From: Hyphomicrobiales bacterium | GTDB lineage: Bacteria; Pseudomonadota; Alphaproteobacteria; SPJN01 | Assembly (NCBI GenBank): GCA_006844605.1 | Contig: SPJN01000007.1 | Span: 43,949-107,948 of the forward strand | DNA: 64,000 bases | Reading direction: 5' to 3' | Shown here: one piece after another, positions 16,790 through 24,319 of the stretch | How the letters are laid out: each line of letters starts with the position of its first letter | Numbering within the stretch: the stretch's first letter is position 1 | Notes under the pieces: generated by a model | The model's database searches: none | The model's input: the letters and a program-made list of their open reading frames with translations, nothing else | Told to the model about the DNA's origin: nothing | Translations under genes and position numbers: made by a program

Positions 16790-17545
16790 CTAAAACGCCA
16801 GCTTTTTCATGATCGCTTCGGGGATGTGTTTGATGATCGTCATGATCACCCACCAAAAACGCGGGGTGTAGATCACGTCCTTACCCTTGGTCACGGCCTT
16901 GTTGATGTCCGCTGCTGCGGCCTGTGGGCTTGAAACAAGGAACATGCCTTCGGCATCCCATGTCATAGCGGTATCCAGAAAGCCCGGTTTGACCGTGGTG
17001 ACGCCGATGCCGCTTTTGAACAGGCGTGCGCGCAGGCCCTGCGCATAGGCGTGCAGGCCTGCCTTGGCACTGCCATAGACATAATTCTTGATACGGCCCC
17101 GATCACCGGCAACAGACCCGACGATGACGACGTGGCCTGCTTGGCGTTGTTCCAGTAATGGTGCCAGACAATGCAGGACTGATACCGCGCCGGAATAGGT
17201 GGCGGTGACAGTGGGCACCACTAGCGTGGGGTCGGCGTCAATATCATCCTGCTCCGGCATTTGGGCAAACACCAAAAAGATGTTGAGCGTACCTGCGGCC
17301 ATTGCATCAATGGCGGCAGCGAATGTCGGGTGCTGCTCCATACGCATGGCGTCGAAAGCCGTCGGCGTGGCCTTGATATCAAACCGTGCGGTCAGGTCGG
17401 TAGCCGTTGCCGCCATATCGTCCTGATCACGCCCCGCCAGAATAACGTCGTGGCCTTGGCCTGCAACCTCAGCCGCAAAGGCGCGGGCGAGGGAGGAGGA
17501 AGCCCCAAGGATCAACCAGGTTTCATTCTTGGTCTGGATGCTCAT
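16790..17545 (-). CDS. DprE2-like short-chain dehydrogenase (polyprenyl-phospho-2-keto-pentose reductase)
   Basis: A 251-residue SDR with the NAD(P)-binding start LILGASSSLARAFA and the Tyr-Lys catalytic pair in NYVYGSAKAGL. The segment around that pair and the C-terminal tail (KHIPEAIMKKLAF) match mycobacterial DprE2 (RRANFVYGSTKAGL; RHIPRSIFRKLPI, from memory). DprE2 reduces the 2-keto intermediate made by DprE1 to polyprenyl-phospho-D-arabinofuranose. It is the last gene of a four-gene operon and overlaps the DprE1-like gene by 4 bases (ATGA). A generic SDR is the alternative, but the linked partners make the DprE2 role much more likely. Confidence 0.85.
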   Translation of the reverse strand: MSIQTKNETWLILGASSSLARAFAAEVAGQGHDVILAGRDQDDMAATATDLTARFDIKATPTAFDAMRMEQHPTFAAAIDAMAAGTLNIFLVFAQMPEQDDIDADPTLVVPTVTATYSGAVSVLHCLAPLLEQRQAGHVVIVGSVAGDRGRIKNYVYGSAKAGLHAYAQGLRARLFKSGIGVTTVKPGFLDTAMTWDAEGMFLVSSPQAAAADINKAVTKGKDVIYTPRFWWVIMTIIKHIPEAIMKKLAF

Positions 17546-18888
17546 GCTGCATCTCCCGTCAGGGCTAATCGCGCCGCCATTTGACTGGTCAGTTTTTCGC
17601 TATGGGGCAGGCTGGCAAGCACTTGCCGCATCTCATCGGCATTGGGGTACATGGCGTCAAACTCATCCCGTGTCAGCATGGAATCCTTGGCGAGATAAAT
17701 CCGCCCGCCATGATCTGCGGTGATTTTATGCAAGCTGCGGAACAGCGCCTCCACCCCTGCCTTGTGCGGGAAATCAAGCGCGAGCGTATAGCCTTTCATC
17801 GGGAAGGATAACAGCCCGCGACCATCGCCGCCCATTGTTTTCAAGACCGACAGGAATGACCCTGCGCCGGACCGTGCGATTGTGTCCAGCAAGAGGGGTA
17901 AGGCGCGCTCCCCCTCGCTACGGGGGATGACGCATTGAAATTGGTGAAAGCCGCGCTTGCCATAGATGCGGTTCCAGTCACTGATCGCATCAAGCGGATA
18001 GTTGAATGCCTCAAACGGCGTAAGTGTGGTGCGTGATTTGCGCAGGAACCTGTTGCGATACAGCAGGTTGAAACTGCGCACTGAAAGCGGGTTCAGCGCC
18101 AGCGCCGGGAAGTCGATGGGCACTGACTTTTCCTTGGCGGGCTTCAACTCAATTGTTTCGTCTGACAAGGTGGCGGTTTCAAAAATACCCCGTCCCATAC
18201 GCTTGCCCTTGGCCAGCCCGTCAATCCACCCCACGGTGTAATCAACATTCTGCGCAATAGCCTCGTCAAAGGCGATGAGATAGCTTTCAAGGTCCTTGAT
18301 TTTTGTTTCGGTCACCTGAACGCAATTGCCGCTGATTTTCTTGAGCTGCACTGTGACGGTGGTGATGACGCCCGTCAGGCCGCACCCGCCGATCGTGGCG
18401 CGGAACAGATTGTGATCCGGCGTAACCTGCTGGGTATTGCCATCGGGTGTGATCAGCTCAAACCCCAGAACATGATTGCAAAAACTGCCCTGTGTGTCGT
18501 GGTTTTTGCCGTGAATATCATTGGCGATTGCCCCGCCCATTGTGGCGAATGCTGTCCCGGGGCTGACCGGGATCAACCACCCCTTGGGTACAAAGGCGCG
18601 GATCATATCGCGGAAGCACATGCCCGCTTCGACCGTGACAATGCCCGTCGCGCTGTCAAATGCCAGAATACGGTTCATGCGCGTGGTGAGGAGCGCATGT
18701 TGGTCATCGCCGCGAGGGAGTGCCTGATCACCATAGGCGCGCAAGCCGCCATGCGCGACCAGTCCGCTTTGAGCAAGACTATCACCAATGGCGCGCTGCA
18801 AATCCTTTTGCCGTTCGGGCCGCGCGGTGAGGGCGGTTTGATGACTGTTCCGGCCCCATCCGGTAAGTTCAAGTGACTTCCAGCTCAT
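17542..18888 (-). CDS. DprE1-like FAD-dependent polyprenylphosphoryl-ribose 2-oxidase
   Basis: A 448-residue VAO-type flavoprotein. The FAD-binding core has SPGTAFATMGGAIANDIHG and KNHDTQGSFCNHV, close to DprE1's DVHGKNHHSAGSF. ATIGGCGLTGVI and the C-terminal substrate region SFPMKGYTLALDFP and RIYLAKDSMLTRDEF also match. DprE1 oxidises the 2'-OH of decaprenyl-phospho-ribose, the first half of epimerisation to arabinose. Lys401 corresponds to the essential Lys418 of M. tuberculosis DprE1. Ala370 occupies the place of Cys387, the residue attacked by benzothiazinones; both pairs are 31 residues apart. The gene overlaps both neighbours by 4 bases, so translation is coupled. It was probably acquired or kept as a unit with them. 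Confidence 0.9.
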   Translation of the reverse strand: MSWKSLELTGWGRNSHQTALTARPERQKDLQRAIGDSLAQSGLVAHGGLRAYGDQALPRGDDQHALLTTRMNRILAFDSATGIVTVEAGMCFRDMIRAFVPKGWLIPVSPGTAFATMGGAIANDIHGKNHDTQGSFCNHVLGFELITPDGNTQQVTPDHNLFRATIGGCGLTGVITTVTVQLKKISGNCVQVTETKIKDLESYLIAFDEAIAQNVDYTVGWIDGLAKGKRMGRGIFETATLSDETIELKPAKEKSVPIDFPALALNPLSVRSFNLLYRNRFLRKSRTTLTPFEAFNYPLDAISDWNRIYGKRGFHQFQCVIPRSEGERALPLLLDTIARSGAGSFLSVLKTMGGDGRGLLSFPMKGYTLALDFPHKAGVEALFRSLHKITADHGGRIYLAKDSMLTRDEFDAMYPNADEMRQVLASLPHSEKLTSQMAARLALTGDAA

Positions 18889-19898
18889 TCTGTGTCTTTC
18901 GCATTTGTGTCTTCGACAGTGTCACCGGCCATACGCATTGCCACGGGCATGGCGATAAAGCCCAGCAAGACGGCAAACCATAAGGTTGTGCCGCGGATTA
19001 CGGCGGTTGCGGCGATTGTGATCTCAAGCTCAACCCCCATGGCGGTCAACAGGCCGATCATAGTCGCCTCCGTCCCGCCAAGGCCGCCGGGTAACATGGC
19101 AAGCGCACCGACAATCATGGAAAAGCTGAAAATGAATACCGCTGCCCCTAAACTGATATCGGCACCCAATATGTCCAGCAACCAGAAAAAGGCGAAGCCT
19201 TCGGCAAACCAGCCGACAACCGCCAACAATAGCGCCCCACCATAGGTGGGGATGTCGGCAAGTTTCGCAGCCTGTCGCAACATATGGCGCAACTGCCCGA
19301 ACAGGCGTGGTGCGCGTTGCACACGGGCATAGGTGAAGTTGATGATCACCATGCCCCATGTGGGTTTTAAGAACAGGGCCGTCATCACGACCGCACCGAT
19401 GACAGCCAGAATGGTCAATTCGATATAGGTCCCGACCATCGTCACGCTTGCGGCGACCAGCAACACGGTGCCGCCCATATCGGACATCCGGTCAGCCACC
19501 AGAATAATCGCAGACCGGGCATAGCGTATGCCGTGGCCGCGTTTGAGGAACCATAACCGCAATGCCTCCCCCGCCTTGGCCGGGGTGGCCGTCAAGGCAA
19601 AGCCTGCAACATAATAAAGACAATTGCGCGCCAGGGGTACACCCAAGCCCAGCCGGTTACTGAACAACTGCCAGCGCAACATACGTCCCGCATAGTTGAT
19701 AAGTGACAGGCCAAGCAGTCCCGCGACCTGTAACAATGTCAGCGACTTGATGGCGGCCCATACTTCCTCGCCCCCGGTCAGAATGGCGACAACAGCCATA
19801 ATGACAAAAAAGGCGACAGCAGCATAAAGCGCCATCCGTTCCGTCCGCAGGATAGAGCGGCGGTCGGTCAAAATCGTGCGCGCATCGGCAGCGTTCAT
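18885..19898 (-). CDS. Flippase-like integral membrane protein (LPG-synthase TM / UPF0104 family)
   Basis: A 337-residue protein with about eight membrane helices. It carries the family's signature loops TATPAKAGEALRLWFLKR and MLPGGLGGTEATMIG. This fold covers the flippase half of MprF and many proteins linked to polyprenyl-phosphate sugars and lipid-linked glycans. It lies between the UbiA-like gene (7 bases away) and the DprE1-like gene (4-base ATGA overlap). The context suggests moving the polyprenyl-phospho-pentose across the inner membrane, which is inference. No MprF-type synthase domain is present, so aminoacylation of lipids is not indicated. Confidence 0.85.
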   Translation of the reverse strand: MNAADARTILTDRRSILRTERMALYAAVAFFVIMAVVAILTGGEEVWAAIKSLTLLQVAGLLGLSLINYAGRMLRWQLFSNRLGLGVPLARNCLYYVAGFALTATPAKAGEALRLWFLKRGHGIRYARSAIILVADRMSDMGGTVLLVAASVTMVGTYIELTILAVIGAVVMTALFLKPTWGMVIINFTYARVQRAPRLFGQLRHMLRQAAKLADIPTYGGALLLAVVGWFAEGFAFFWLLDILGADISLGAAVFIFSFSMIVGALAMLPGGLGGTEATMIGLLTAMGVELEITIAATAVIRGTTLWFAVLLGFIAMPVAMRMAGDTVEDTNAKDTE

Positions 19899-19905
19899 AA
19901 ACGGC

Positions 19906-20772
19906 TCACAAATAAATCAGGATGCCAAAGGTCAGCGCCCAAAGCGCCCCAACCACGAGCAAAACCTTGTCACGCATTATTACAGATGTGGGGGAGCCTG
20001 AGCGTTCCTCAACAATTGTGATTTGTAAATAACGTAACAATCCAAGCACCACAAAGGGCGCAGTGTAATACAGCTTGGTTGAGCCCATGCGCGTCATCAC
20101 GTCCTTGTCGGTGGTATAGATCATATAGGCCACCAACAACGCCGCAATAATGATTCCGATCGCTGTGTCCAAGAATTGGGCGGTATACCCATCAAGGCTT
20201 TTGCGGTGTTCGCTGGCATAGGAATTCACAACGTCATCACGCCGTTTGGCAAGGGCAATGAACAGGGCACCAAGGCCCGTCATGATGATGATCCAGACAC
20301 TGGGATCAACTTCGATTGATGCCGCGCCGGCCTCAACCCTGATGATAAAGCCCAAGGCAATGATCATCACATCCAGCAGCGAGATTTTCTTCAATCCATA
20401 GGAATAGGCAACATTCATCAGCCAATAGGCGCCAACAAACGGCAGGACCTGCGGCTGTAATAGATAAAGCGCGGTGATGGCCCCGGCGACCAGTATACCA
20501 AACAAGCCAAAACCGGTTTGTGGGGACACTGTGCCCGCAGCAAAGGGGCGGTTTTTCTTTTCTGGGTGGGCGCGGTCAGCCTCACGATCCTTATAGTCAT
20601 TCAGGATGTAGACACTGCTGGAAATGGCGCAAAACGCTGCAATGGTGATCGCAACGGAAATAATGGACTGAAGCCCCAAAATTTCAGGCGTGAAAAATAG
20701 TGGGGCCGCGACCAGACCGTTCTTGACCCATTGGTGCGGGCGCAATAGCGCAAGGGCAGGGGGCAATGCCAT
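19906..20772 (-). CDS. UbiA-family decaprenyl-phosphate phosphoribosyltransferase-like protein
   Basis: A 288-residue integral membrane prenyltransferase-fold enzyme. The N-terminal LLRPHQWVKNGLV, the first Asp-rich motif NDYKDREADRAHP, KNRPFAAG and YSYGLKK follow mycobacterial Rv3806c (RPRQWVKN, NDVRDVEADREHP) closely. Menaquinone or heme-type UbiA proteins lack this RPxQWxKN start. Rv3806c transfers ribose 5-phosphate from PRPP to decaprenyl phosphate. It is the first gene of the operon; a GGAG ribosome site lies 10 bases upstream. Unlike some homologues there is no fused HAD phosphatase domain, and no separate phosphatase gene is in the cluster. Confidence 0.88.
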   Translation of the reverse strand: MALPPALALLRPHQWVKNGLVAAPLFFTPEILGLQSIISVAITIAAFCAISSSVYILNDYKDREADRAHPEKKNRPFAAGTVSPQTGFGLFGILVAGAITALYLLQPQVLPFVGAYWLMNVAYSYGLKKISLLDVMIIALGFIIRVEAGAASIEVDPSVWIIIMTGLGALFIALAKRRDDVVNSYASEHRKSLDGYTAQFLDTAIGIIIAALLVAYMIYTTDKDVMTRMGSTKLYYTAPFVVLGLLRYLQITIVEERSGSPTSVIMRDKVLLVVGALWALTFGILIYL

Positions 20773-20929
20773 AGACTGTCTTCTCCGTTAAGAGTTTTGT
20801 GCCAACCTGATTATGAATATCTTGCCAGTTGCCGTTGGCGTGAAATTCAAATCGAAACATAAATCATTATGGCGCAGACCATGCCTGATATCTGATTGTA
20901 ATTCGACCCTAATTTTGTGCGTTCTTTTG

Positions 20930-20953
20930 TTGGTTAACCATTTTGTTTACCAA
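20930..20953. promoter_or_regulatory. Inverted repeat containing a CtrA-like TTAACCAT element
   Basis: TTGGTTAAC (20930-20938) and GTTTACCAA (20945-20953) form arms with one mismatch around a 6-base spacer. The repeat includes TTAACCAT (20934-20941), one of the CtrA recognition forms known from Caulobacter, followed by a TTTACC half-site. It lies in the 277-base divergent region between the arabinose operon and the secreted protein gene, so it could serve either. Confidence 0.4.
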
Positions 20954-20995
20954 ATTGGGGGTGACAAACCGTCAATAATGCGAAAGAATATTTGA

Positions 20996-21021
20996 GTTCG
21001 AATTAAAAAAACTAATCGAAC
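20996..21021 (+). promoter_or_regulatory. Inverted repeat in the leader of the secreted Asp/Gly-tail protein
   Basis: GTTCGAATTA (20996-21005) faces TAATCGAAC (21013-21021), complementary except for one missing base, across an A-rich 7-base spacer. It lies 28 bases before the ATG at 21050, in an AT-rich stretch unlike its surroundings. It could be an operator or a leader hairpin. Confidence 0.4.
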
Positions 21022-21049
21022 TGTGGCAACAAACTTTAAGGGGGCTTTT

Positions 21050-21622
21050 ATGACAAGCTTTATAAAAAAGCTCGCCGTTACAACGGCGGCTGCTGGTATT
21101 ATTGTTTCAACATCCATTCCTGCAATGGCTTTCGAACCTGAAAAGGACGCCAATCTTATGGCGTACTGGAGCATGGATTTCGGACCAAAGGCAAAGGATG
21201 AGGAACGGACGTCATTCGGTTTTGCAGCGAATAAATCACTGGGTCTTGGCGCAGCTGGGTCTGCCTATGACATTCGCAGTGATTATGATGCTGACCGTCC
21301 GGCATTTATGGATATTCAGTTCACAGGTTCAGGCACCTTGGACACAGTATCGTTCAATGGCCAGAATGTGCTGAATAAGTATGAACGTTTGAACGCTGAT
21401 GGTTCAACATCAACCATGTTCGGTTTTGAATGGTGGCAGATCGGTCTGGCTGTCGTTGCGGTTGGTACAGCAGGTTATCTGATCGTTGACGCACTGGACG
21501 ATGATGACGATGATTCATCAGGCGGCGGCGGTGGTGGTGGTACCACTGGTACACCGCTTGATGCCGTACTTGATCCGGTCGCCGGTGCGCTTGGTGGCGG
21601 TGTGCCCGCATCACCGATTTGA
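21050..21622 (+). CDS. Secreted single-helix protein with Asp6-Ser2-Gly7 linker, unknown function
   Basis: A 190-residue protein I do not recognise. It starts at ATG 21050 with AAGGGGG at ideal spacing (GTG 21023 would add nine residues without a site). It has a clear signal peptide (FIKKLAVTTAAAGIIVSTS, cleavage near AMA) and an exported domain of about 95 residues. One membrane helix follows (WWQIGLAVVAVGTAGYLIV), then DALDDDDDDSS, a run of seven Gly, TTGT and a short hydrophobic tail. The helix then acidic/Gly linker suggests an envelope-anchored protein. It is divergent from the arabinose operon. A strong terminator follows. The Ser/Thr around the Gly run could carry glycans (speculative). 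Confidence 0.75.
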   Translation: MTSFIKKLAVTTAAAGIIVSTSIPAMAFEPEKDANLMAYWSMDFGPKAKDEERTSFGFAANKSLGLGAAGSAYDIRSDYDADRPAFMDIQFTGSGTLDTVSFNGQNVLNKYERLNADGSTSTMFGFEWWQIGLAVVAVGTAGYLIVDALDDDDDDSSGGGGGGGTTGTPLDAVLDPVAGALGGGVPASPI

Positions 21623-21644
21623 TCTGAATCACATCAATACAATG

Positions 21645-21674
21645 AAAAGGCCGCCCATCTGGGCGGCCTTTTTT
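21645..21674 (+). terminator. Rho-independent terminator, usable from both sides
   Basis: AAAAGGCCGCCC, a 4-base loop ATCT, and GGGCGGCCTTTT form a 12-bp perfect stem followed by more T. A matching A run precedes it, so it can also end the convergent metC-biotinyl protein transcript. It lies 23 bases after the secreted protein's stop. Confidence 0.93.
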
Positions 21675-21698
21675 GTTGGCTGGTAGCAAACAGGCGGA

Positions 21699-21920
21699 TC
21701 AGTCTTCATCCATACGAGCCATGACGTCACCTTCGTCCACGGCGTCACCTTCACCCACGCATATTTCAGCAACAGTGCCGTCAAACGGGGCGCAGACGGG
21801 GATTTCCATCTTCATGCTTTCCAGAATAAGGATCGGGTCATCTTCGCTTAATGTGTCGCCCGGTTTGGCAACCAGTTTCCAGACTTTCCCTGTGACTTCT
21901 GTTTCGACATCTTCGGCCAT
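21699..21920 (-). CDS. Stand-alone biotin/lipoyl attachment domain protein
   Basis: A 73-residue protein that is a complete biotinyl-lipoyl domain and nothing else. The modifiable lysine lies in ESMKMEI, a variant of the EAMKMEI biotinylation motif. The flanking VWKLVAKPGDTL and CAPFDGTVAEICVGEGDAV strands form the usual beta-hammerhead. Such proteins are the carrier subunit of acetyl-, propionyl- or other biotin-dependent carboxylases, but no carboxylase gene is in the window. It follows metC by 5 bases and has an AGGGG ribosome site, so the two are co-transcribed. The partner enzyme is unknown. Confidence 0.85.
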   Translation of the reverse strand: MAEDVETEVTGKVWKLVAKPGDTLSEDDPILILESMKMEIPVCAPFDGTVAEICVGEGDAVDEGDVMARMDED

Positions 21921-21925
21921 ATTTC

Positions 21926-23140
21926 TTATCCCCTGAATGTGCGTAGTGATGTAAATGCCTGATCCAGATTACTGATCAGGTCATCTGCTGATTCAAGCCC
22001 CGCATGAACGCGCAATAGGGCACCATCGGCGGGGAAGGGGGCGGCGGTACGCGATTTATCGAGATTATTCATCTCGATAAACAGGCTTTCAAATCCACCC
22101 CAGCTAAAGCCCATGCCGAACATGGTTGCTGCATCCAACAGATGATTGATTGCGTCCTGATCAATATCGGGGTCCATGCAGATGCTGAACAGCCCTGATG
22201 ATCCCTTGAAATCCCGCTTCCAAAATTCATGCCCCGGGCAATCAGGGAACGCGGGGTGCAACACGTGTGTCACCTCTGGCTGTTCCGACAACCACTGCGC
22301 CAGTAACAGGGCGTTTGCCTCATGTTGATCAAGGCGCATGGGCAGCGTTCGCAAGCCGCGCGCCGCCAAATAGCAATCATCAGAAGACACGCTTAATCCC
22401 AACTGGTTACTGGTGGCAAAAATTTTGCGCCATTGACCATCATCATTGGTTGAAACAGTGCCCATCATGGCATCGGCATGACCGCAAATATATTTGGTTG
22501 CCGCAACAACGCTGACATCAACACCCAGTGTGAAGACATCAAGGAAATAGCCGGTGGCCCATGTGTTGTCGATGATCACAAGCGCACCATGGTCATGGGC
22601 TATGCGCGTCATCATGGGCAGGTCGGGCACTTCAAACGTGCCCGAACCGGGGGCTTCCGTCATGACAAGTTTTGTATTGGGTTTGAAGGCAGCAGTGAAT
22701 GTCGCCTCGTCCACAATCGGGGCGATATAGGTTGTTTCAATGCCCATACGCTTTAAAAATGTATCGGCAAACTTGCGCGTCGGGTCATACACATTGTCTG
22801 ATACGATGATGTGATCACCCTGTTCAAGAAATGCCAACATGGCCACGGTAATCGCCTGCAACCCGCATGACACGGCCATGACATGTTCGGCCCCTTCAAG
22901 GGCGGCGACCATTGCCTCAAACTGATGTTTGGTCGGTGTGCCACGGCGGCCATAATAGGGGTCGCCATAGGCGCGCTGTGCAGCGGTTTTCATATCCGCT
23001 GCCTTGTCATACAATACGGTCGAGATACGGTAGACAGGCTCATTCACCACGGGCCACACGGGGGTTTTCCCATCCGGTCGACCTGCATGGATCAAGGCTG
23101 ATTCTGTTTGTAGATCATCATCATGTGACGATGTCGCCAT
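21926..23140 (-). CDS. metC: Cystathionine beta-lyase / Cys-Met metabolism PLP enzyme
   Basis: A 404-residue trans-sulfuration enzyme with the PLP lysine in VAATKYICGHADAM, DNTWATGYFL upstream of it and the PLP-phosphate YGRRGTPT region. The motif set fits the bacterial MetC class, which cleaves cystathionine to homocysteine; related gamma-lyases cannot be fully excluded. ATG 23140 is chosen because GAAGGG lies 7 bases upstream. The GTG at 23155 is part of that site. Sulfur genes sseA and cysK lie nearby (27.8-29.7 kb). The gene is divergent from aapJ, with a palindrome in the 141-base gap. Confidence 0.88.
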   Translation of the reverse strand: MATSSHDDDLQTESALIHAGRPDGKTPVWPVVNEPVYRISTVLYDKAADMKTAAQRAYGDPYYGRRGTPTKHQFEAMVAALEGAEHVMAVSCGLQAITVAMLAFLEQGDHIIVSDNVYDPTRKFADTFLKRMGIETTYIAPIVDEATFTAAFKPNTKLVMTEAPGSGTFEVPDLPMMTRIAHDHGALVIIDNTWATGYFLDVFTLGVDVSVVAATKYICGHADAMMGTVSTNDDGQWRKIFATSNQLGLSVSSDDCYLAARGLRTLPMRLDQHEANALLLAQWLSEQPEVTHVLHPAFPDCPGHEFWKRDFKGSSGLFSICMDPDIDQDAINHLLDAATMFGMGFSWGGFESLFIEMNNLDKSRTAAPFPADGALLRVHAGLESADDLISNLDQAFTSLRTFRG

Positions 23141-23201
23141 TTTCGTGCCCTTCACTGTTTCAACAAATCATTGCCGCCAGTTTGTCATTTTTGTCCCCTA
23201 A

Positions 23202-23221
23202 ACCCAAGCACTAGCTTGGGT
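23202..23221. promoter_or_regulatory. Perfect 20-bp palindrome in the metC-aapJ divergent region
   Basis: ACCCAAGC-ACTA-GCTTGGGT has perfect 8-bp arms. Its right arm overlaps a possible -35 (TTGGGT 23216-23221), spaced 16 bases from GATAGG, for the aap operon. The form suits a dimeric repressor site. The regulator is not visible here. Confidence 0.5.
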
Positions 23222-23281
23222 CTTCGCGTGAAACTGTGATAGGGTTCAGGATTGAATTATTGATTTAGCATGGGATGAACA

Positions 23282-24307
23282 ATGTCTTTACGTCAGGAAA
23301 TTCTGCGATTGGGCCTTGGTGCCGCATTTGTGATGACTGCGGGAACAGCCACTGCGGCCTCAACCCTTGAAACCACGCAAAAAAATGACGAGGTTGCCTG
23401 CGGTGTCTCGCAGGGGCTGCCCGGTTTTTCCAGTGTGGATGATCAAGGTGTGTGGAGCGGTATTGACGTGGACGTGTGCCGCGCGGTTGCTGCGGCCATT
23501 TTCGGGGACGCAGACAAGGTGCGCTATCGGCCCTCGTCATCAAAGGAACGGTTTACCGCCCTTCATGCGGGTGAATTTGATGTGCTGTCCCGCAACACAA
23601 CATGGTCCTTGACCCGCGACACCGCCCAATCATTGGATTTCGTAGCGGTCAATTATTATGACGGGCAGGGCTTTATGGTGCGTAAGGAGTTGGGCGTTGA
23701 TTCAGCGCTTGAGCTTGACGGCGCTACCTTGTGCATCAATGCCGGAACCACGACTGAGCTGAACGCGGCGGATTACTTCCGCACCAATGGCATGAGTTTT
23801 GAGGCGGTGACGTTTGAAAAATCTGACGAGGTTGTCGCCGCCTATGATTCGGGGCGTTGCGATGCGTGGACGACTGACGCGTCGGGCCTGTATTCAAACC
23901 GTATCAAGCTGGCAAATCCGGCAGACCATAAAGTGTTGCCCGAAATCATCTCGAAGGAGCCTTTGGGCCCCGCAGTACGCCAAGGGGATGACCAGTGGGC
24001 CGACATCATTCGGTGGAGCTTTTATGCAATGGTCGCCGCAGAAGAATTGGGCATCAACGCTGCCAATGTGGATCAGATGAAATCATCCCCCAATCCTGAA
24101 ATTCAGCGTCTGCTGGGTGTGTCAGGTACGATGGGGGAAAAGCTGGGCCTGCGGGCTGATTGGGCCTATCAAATCATCAAACAGGTCGGGAATTACAGCG
24201 AAAGTTTTGAGCGTAATTTGGGTGAAAACTCCCATCTTAAGATTTCTCGCGGGTTGAATGCCCTGTGGACCGAAGGTGGGTTGATGTACACGCCGCCAGT
24301 GCGTTAA
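23282..24307 (+). CDS. aapJ: General L-amino-acid ABC transporter, periplasmic binding protein
   Basis: A 341-residue exported solute-binding protein of the AapJ family, which captures a broad range of L-amino acids. A signal peptide covers about the first 25 residues (ending TATAAS). The family hallmarks VACGVSQGLPGFSS, GIDVDVCRAVAAAIFGD and NTTWSLTRDT are near the start of the mature protein, and CINAGTTTELNAADYF lies in the middle. Length and order agree with rhizobial AapJ. It heads the aapJQMP operon; aapQ starts 12 bases later. A palindrome overlapping its possible promoter suggests repression. Confidence 0.95.
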   Translation: MSLRQEILRLGLGAAFVMTAGTATAASTLETTQKNDEVACGVSQGLPGFSSVDDQGVWSGIDVDVCRAVAAAIFGDADKVRYRPSSSKERFTALHAGEFDVLSRNTTWSLTRDTAQSLDFVAVNYYDGQGFMVRKELGVDSALELDGATLCINAGTTTELNAADYFRTNGMSFEAVTFEKSDEVVAAYDSGRCDAWTTDASGLYSNRIKLANPADHKVLPEIISKEPLGPAVRQGDDQWADIIRWSFYAMVAAEELGINAANVDQMKSSPNPEIQRLLGVSGTMGEKLGLRADWAYQIIKQVGNYSESFERNLGENSHLKISRGLNALWTEGGLMYTPPVR

Positions 24308-24319
24308 ACCTCTGTCATT

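Noticed and set aside
16326..16856. A minus-strand frame with an internal 19-residue repeat
   Set aside because: The protein repeat simply mirrors the 57-bp DNA repeat (57 is a multiple of 3), and the frame overlaps prfB and the DprE2-like gene.
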